From: Streptomyces iakyrus
Lineage (GTDB): Bacteria > Actinomycetota > Actinomycetes > Streptomycetales > Streptomycetaceae
Length of the DNA: 64,000 nt
Assembly (NCBI RefSeq): GCF_000717055.1
Contig: NZ_JNXI01000001.1
Span: forward strand, 62,001 to 126,000
Reading direction: 5' to 3'
This document shows positions 60,897 through 64,000 of this stretch, piece by piece (position 1 is the stretch's first letter; each line of letters opens with the position of its first letter). Position numbers and translations under genes: made by a program. The notes beneath the pieces are model-generated. The model was not told where the DNA came from, did no database searches, and worked only from the letters and a program-made list of their open reading frames with translations.

Positions 60897-61577
60897 TTAG
60901 CCGGTCCGCGCCCTGGAGAGGATCAACTCGGCTGCGGTATCGAGGAGTTCGACTTCGGCCCGGCCCATCGTCGGATTGGCACCCCGGCGGCGCAGGGCCT
61001 CGGTCAGTGCCGTGCGGGTGAGCGGGGACGGGCCGTCGAGGAGGGCGGTCAGCATGGTGTCCGCGGGGGCGGAGAGGGAGTCTCCGGCGACGGCGGCCTG
61101 CGCGAGGACCACCGCGGTCGCCGCCCAGTCCAGGCCCGGGTCGCCCTCCTCCGCGTCCGACCAGTCGATGACGCGAGGGCCGTCGGGGGTGATGATCACG
61201 TTCTCGGGGTGCAGGTCCAGGTGCAGGACACGGACGGCCGGGTCGGTGGCGCGCAGCGCGGGAACGGCGTGCAGGTCGCGCAGCAGCCGGGCGAGGATCG
61301 AGCCCGCCTCGGCCATCTCCAGGGTGCCCGCGAGGCAGGCCTGGAGCATGGTCGGGCCGGTGAGGCGTTCCATCACCAGGTCGGTGCGCGAACCGGAGGG
61401 CCGGACCCGGGGCACGGGATAGCCGTGGGCGCGCACGTGCTCCATCAAGGCGCCCTCGGCCGCCGCGTCACCCCCATCGCCCCGCTCCCGGCGCACCACC
61501 CACGCCGCGTCGATCTCGAACACATCGGCCCGCCGCCCGGATCCGAGCAGCCTTCCCGCCGGTGGTGTGATCGCCAT
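60897..61577 (-). CDS. Phosphotransferase family (APH-like) protein
   Basis: A 226-residue protein of the aminoglycoside phosphotransferase/kinase fold. It has HLDLHPENVII (catalytic loop) and VIDWSDAEEGDPGLDWAAT (metal-binding Asp). The ATP-binding N-lobe is short (RRADVFEIDAAWVVRRE). The total length is shorter than the ~260-300 residues of typical APH enzymes, so it may be a minimal member. The substrate is unknown; resistance is not implied. It follows no close gene on the strand. Confidence 0.85.
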   Translation of the reverse strand: MAITPPAGRLLGSGRRADVFEIDAAWVVRRERGDGGDAAAEGALMEHVRAHGYPVPRVRPSGSRTDLVMERLTGPTMLQACLAGTLEMAEAGSILARLLRDLHAVPALRATDPAVRVLHLDLHPENVIITPDGPRVIDWSDAEEGDPGLDWAATAVVLAQAAVAGDSLSAPADTMLTALLDGPSPLTRTALTEALRRRGANPTMGRAEVELLDTAAELILSRARTG

Positions 61578-61908
61578 GAAGCGAAGCTACCCCGCATCCG
61601 CGCCACCTCATCGAGGCCCGAGTCGCCCCCTGTCTTGGCCGGCCCCCGACTGCCGGGCGCTCCGCCGGCGTCAGGCCGAGCCACCCCGCGGTCACACGCC
61701 CGGCACGGGGGACCGAGCCACGACGTCGGCCGGTACCCGCAGCGTGTCCGGGGCCGAGCGCCCGGCTGCCCGCACCCCGGCACCGGACCATTCCGCAGCG
61801 CTGCCCCACCGGCACGTGGCACGTCGCACGTCGCACGTGACCAAGGCCCCACCCGGGCCCCTCGGCCGGATTCCTACGTGCGGGTACAGTAAGCGCGTCG
61901 TCATCACA
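61578..61908. other. Intergenic region before cobalamin riboswitch
   Basis: No gene is supported in this 331-bp stretch. It contains the tandem GCACGTS array at 61812-61839. Nothing else was recognised. Confidence 0.4.
61812..61839. repeat. Four tandem 7-bp repeats GCACGTS
   Basis: Exact consecutive units GCACGTG, GCACGTC, GCACGTC, GCACGTG. The outer units contain the palindrome CACGTG. It lies about 70 bp before the cobalamin riboswitch, so it might be a protein-binding cluster in the operon's promoter region. Confidence 0.5.
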
Positions 61909-62035
61909 CCGTACGGGGGGAAGCCGGTGCAATTCCGGCGCTGACCCGCAACCGTGAACCGCCACCCAGGCGGTGAGCCGGATCGCCCCGTACGGTTTCG
62001 TGACCGGCTCGCGTGCCCGGCAGACCGCCGGGCAC
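61909..62035 (+). promoter_or_regulatory. Cobalamin riboswitch and expression-platform hairpin
   Basis: The closing stem CCGTACGGGG / CCCCGTACGG pairs 61909-61918 with 61986-61995. Inside it are the B12-box features GGAAGCCGGTGCAATTCCGG and GCTGACCCGCAACCGTGA. This is a compact form without the usual 5' arm. A hairpin GTGCCCGG-CAGACCG-CCGGGCAC follows (62013-62035) and can serve as the expression platform. Adenosyl- or methylcobalamin would turn down the exported-protein operon that begins at 62119. Confidence 0.88.
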
Positions 62036-62118
62036 GGCACCGTCGAGGTATACGGAGCCGAGCCGCCGGGGTGTCCCGTGCTGCCCGGCTCCCCCACAGG
62101 GAGAGGCACCCGCCGATC

Positions 62119-63333
62119 ATGAACGTCCGCCGCAGCGCCGCGGTCCTGGCCGCCGTCGCCGTGATCGGCGCCGCCACCCCGGCCGCCGCCGACCCGTCCC
62201 CGTCGCCCTCCCAGGCGTTCCCCTCCGCCCTGTACGGCGACAAGGACCCGAAGTACGACGGCGTCTGGCGCCAGTCGCTCGCGCTGCTCGCGCAGGACAC
62301 CGTGGGTGTGAAGCCGGCGGCGAAGTCCGTGCAGTGGCTGGTGCGGCAGCAGTGCGCGGACGGCGGCTTCGCCTCCTACCGGCCCGATCCCACCACCGCG
62401 TGTGACGCCAAGACCCTGCTCGACACCAACGCCACGTCCGCCGCCGTGCAGGCCCTCACCGGGCTCGGCGGGCACGACGCCGTCACCCGCAAGGCCGTCG
62501 GCTGGCTGAAGTCCGTGCAGAACGAGGACGGCGGCTGGGGCTACGCGCCCGGCGGGGCCAGCGACACCAACTCGACGGCGATCGTCATCGGCGCGCTCAC
62601 CGCCGCGGGCGAGAAGCCGGACCAGGTCGAGAAGGACGGCAAGTCGCCCTACGACGCGCTGCTGAAGCTCGCCCTGCCCTGCAGCGGGGACGGCGACGGC
62701 GCCTTCGCGTTCCAGCCGGACAAGAAGGGCGAGCTCGCCGCCAACGCGGACGCCACGGCGGCCGGTGTGCTCGGCGCGCTGGGCAAGGGCATGGTCGTCG
62801 AGCCCGGCAAGAAGTCCGAGGCGACCTGCGAGAAGGCCACGACGCCGCGGCAGGCGGCGGCGAACGGCGCGGGCTACCTCACCGCCGCCCTCGCCAAGGA
62901 CGGCGACCACCTCATGTCCGCGCTGGCCGGTGCCGAGCCCCAGCCCGACTTCGGCAACACCGCCGACGCGGTCGTCGCGCTCGCCGCGCAGGGGGACACC
63001 GCGCAGGCGGAGAGGTCCGTGCGGTGGCTGGAGAAGAACTCCGCGTCCTGGGCCGCGCAGAGCGGTCCGGCCGCCTACGCCCAGCTGATCTTCGCCGCCC
63101 ACGCGACGGGCACGAACCCGCGTGACTTCGGCGGCGCGAACCTCGTCAAGCAGCTGGGCGCGACGGGCCCGGCCCCGCAGACCGCCGAAAAGACCACGTC
63201 CGAGGCCGCGGACGAGAAGGAGGACTCCGGCTCGGACTTCTTCGGGGTCTGGTGGTACGTCGGCGTCTGCCTGGTCGCCGGCATCGGCATCGGTTTCCTG
63301 TTCACCGGCCGCAAGAAGCAGCAGCAGCTGTGA
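62119..63333 (+). CDS. Exported prenyltransferase-repeat protein, probable cobalamin-uptake surface protein
   Basis: A 404-residue protein. The signal peptide (ending AATPAAADP) is followed by four or five alpha/alpha-toroid repeats of the squalene-cyclase/prenyltransferase/transcobalamin class (QQCADGGFAS, QNEDGGWGYAP, DTNSTAIVIGAL). The C-terminus has a membrane helix (FGVWWYVGVCLVAGIGIGFLF) and a basic tail GRKKQQQ. Eukaryotic cobalamin carriers share this toroid, and the B12 riboswitch upstream supports a role in cobalamin binding at the cell surface. The stop overlaps the next start by 4 bp (GTGA). Confidence 0.88.
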   Translation: MNVRRSAAVLAAVAVIGAATPAAADPSPSPSQAFPSALYGDKDPKYDGVWRQSLALLAQDTVGVKPAAKSVQWLVRQQCADGGFASYRPDPTTACDAKTLLDTNATSAAVQALTGLGGHDAVTRKAVGWLKSVQNEDGGWGYAPGGASDTNSTAIVIGALTAAGEKPDQVEKDGKSPYDALLKLALPCSGDGDGAFAFQPDKKGELAANADATAAGVLGALGKGMVVEPGKKSEATCEKATTPRQAAANGAGYLTAALAKDGDHLMSALAGAEPQPDFGNTADAVVALAAQGDTAQAERSVRWLEKNSASWAAQSGPAAYAQLIFAAHATGTNPRDFGGANLVKQLGATGPAPQTAEKTTSEAADEKEDSGSDFFGVWWYVGVCLVAGIGIGFLFTGRKKQQQL

Positions 63334-63962
63334 TCCGCCGGGCCGTTCTCCTCCTCCTGGCCTCGCTCCTGCTGTGCGCGGGCGCGGGCCAGGCCCAGGC
63401 CGCCGGTTACCGGTACTGGTCGTTCTGGGAGCGCGACGCCGGCCGCTGGGTCTACGCCACCCAGGGTCCGTCCCTGGCCCGCCCCTCGGACGGCGACGTC
63501 CAGGGCTTCCGCTTCGCGGTGAGCGAGGACTCCGCGAGCGCGGTCCGGCCGCGCGGAACGGCCGACTTCGCGACGATCTGCGCGAAGACGCCCGCGCAGG
63601 AGGGCAGGAAGCGGGTGGCCCTGGTCATCGACTTCGGCACAGCGTCGGACGCCCCCGGCGGCGCATCCCCGCCCGCCGCCCGCACGGCCTGCGCCCGGGT
63701 CTCCCCCGACGCGACGACGGCCGAGGCCCTGGCCGCGGTGGCGAAGCCGCTGCGCTACGACACCAACGCCCTGCTGTGCGCGATCTCGGGCTATCCGGAG
63801 AAGGGCTGCGGCGAACAGGTCTCCGAGGAGCAGCGGGAGCGGCCTGCGGCGGAGAAGACCTCCCCCTCGGACGGCGGGCCGTCGCTCGGACTGCTCGCGG
63901 GTATCGCCGTGGTCGTGGTCCTGGGCGGCGCGGCGATCTGGCAGGTACGGCGGCGTGGCTAG
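63330..63962 (+). CDS. SCO2322-type exported protein
   Basis: A 210-residue exported protein. Signal peptide LLLLASLLLCAGAGQAQA; the mature part begins YRYWSFW, a phrase I associate with the SCO2322 family. Four cysteines (in TICAK, TACARV, LLCAISG and KGCGEQ) suggest disulfides. A C-terminal membrane helix (LGLLAGIAVVVVLGGAAIW) and basic end anchor it to the membrane. It is coupled to the toroid protein gene by GTGA and therefore also under the cobalamin riboswitch. Role unknown; probably the same uptake machine. Confidence 0.85.
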   Translation: MIRRAVLLLLASLLLCAGAGQAQAAGYRYWSFWERDAGRWVYATQGPSLARPSDGDVQGFRFAVSEDSASAVRPRGTADFATICAKTPAQEGRKRVALVIDFGTASDAPGGASPPAARTACARVSPDATTAEALAAVAKPLRYDTNALLCAISGYPEKGCGEQVSEEQRERPAAEKTSPSDGGPSLGLLAGIAVVVVLGGAAIWQVRRRG

Positions 63963-64000
63963 CCGTCCCGCCCAGCCTGCGGGCCGTCGTGCCGGCACTG
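63955..64000 (+). CDS. Start of next operon gene (partial, cut by window end)
   Basis: GTG 63955 overlaps the preceding stop by 8 bp and opens a frame to the end of the window (MASRPAQPAGRRAG). The overlap fits the coupled style of this operon. From memory of Streptomyces, an ECF-type transporter gene often follows here, but the 15 visible codons cannot confirm it. Confidence 0.35.
   Translation, partial: MASRPAQPAGRRAGT

Noticed and set aside
1..64000. CRISPR arrays, tRNA/rRNA genes, transposases
   Set aside because: No regularly spaced direct repeats, cloverleaf with T-loop, or transposase motifs were seen by eye; a tRNAscan/ISfinder run would be needed to be certain.

Overview
This is chromosomal DNA of a high-GC actinomycete, almost certainly a Streptomyces. 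The signs are very strong third-position G/C bias, GTG and CTG starts, chains of 4-bp stop/start overlaps, RsbW-like and DUF5753 regulators, a Streptomyces-type RNase P RNA and a cyclooctatin-type diterpene cluster. No rRNA, tRNA, CRISPR array or intact transposase was seen.

Region 1 (1-18.2 kb) is a defence-type island. After a truncated secreted protein come four co-directional genes: a DUF262 protein, a DUF3696-type ATPase, an unrecognised partner, and a RAMA-CBS-HEPN fusion. The first three resemble the Menshen anti-phage system as I remember it; the fourth looks like an added sensor/RNase. Then follow an RsbW-like ATPase, a PD-(D/E)xK nuclease-like protein, a divergent Beta-family protein, a 2350-residue DUF1998 helicase with a C-terminal nuclease-like domain, and a RelE-UvrD fusion overlapping it by 4 bp. 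The island ends at strong hairpins beside the 3' end of rnpB.

Region 2 (18.5-29.3 kb) is conserved core: rnpB, EamA exporter with AraC regulator, Uma2 protein, MerR pair, YaaA, KDPG aldolase, and the RNase HI-phosphatase / zinc-ribbon / Nif3 operon. The zinc-ribbon gene appears to start with CTG.

Region 3 (29.3-45.1 kb) holds an SDR / alcohol dehydrogenase / MaoC operon, methyltransferases, two MFS exporters, an amidase, an LLM oxidoreductase and a substrate-binding/VWA operon.

Region 4 (45.4-51.1 kb) is a diterpene cluster in the cotB1-B2-B3-B4 order of cyclooctatin biosynthesis, preceded by an internally deleted cytochrome P450 remnant.

Region 5 (51.2-59.1 kb) contains a glycosyltransferase/methyltransferase/toroid cassette, a KstR-type regulator, a TPP riboswitch with no gene to control, a ferredoxin/aldehyde dehydrogenase operon, a metallo-beta-lactamase protein and a SnoaL-like protein. 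Three perfect KstR-type operators (32305, 54536, 57452) tie regions 3 and 5 into one probable regulon.

Region 6 (59.1-64 kb) has an XRE/DUF5753 regulator, a DUF574 methyltransferase, a kinase-like protein, and a cobalamin-riboswitch-controlled operon of exported proteins that continues past the window edge.
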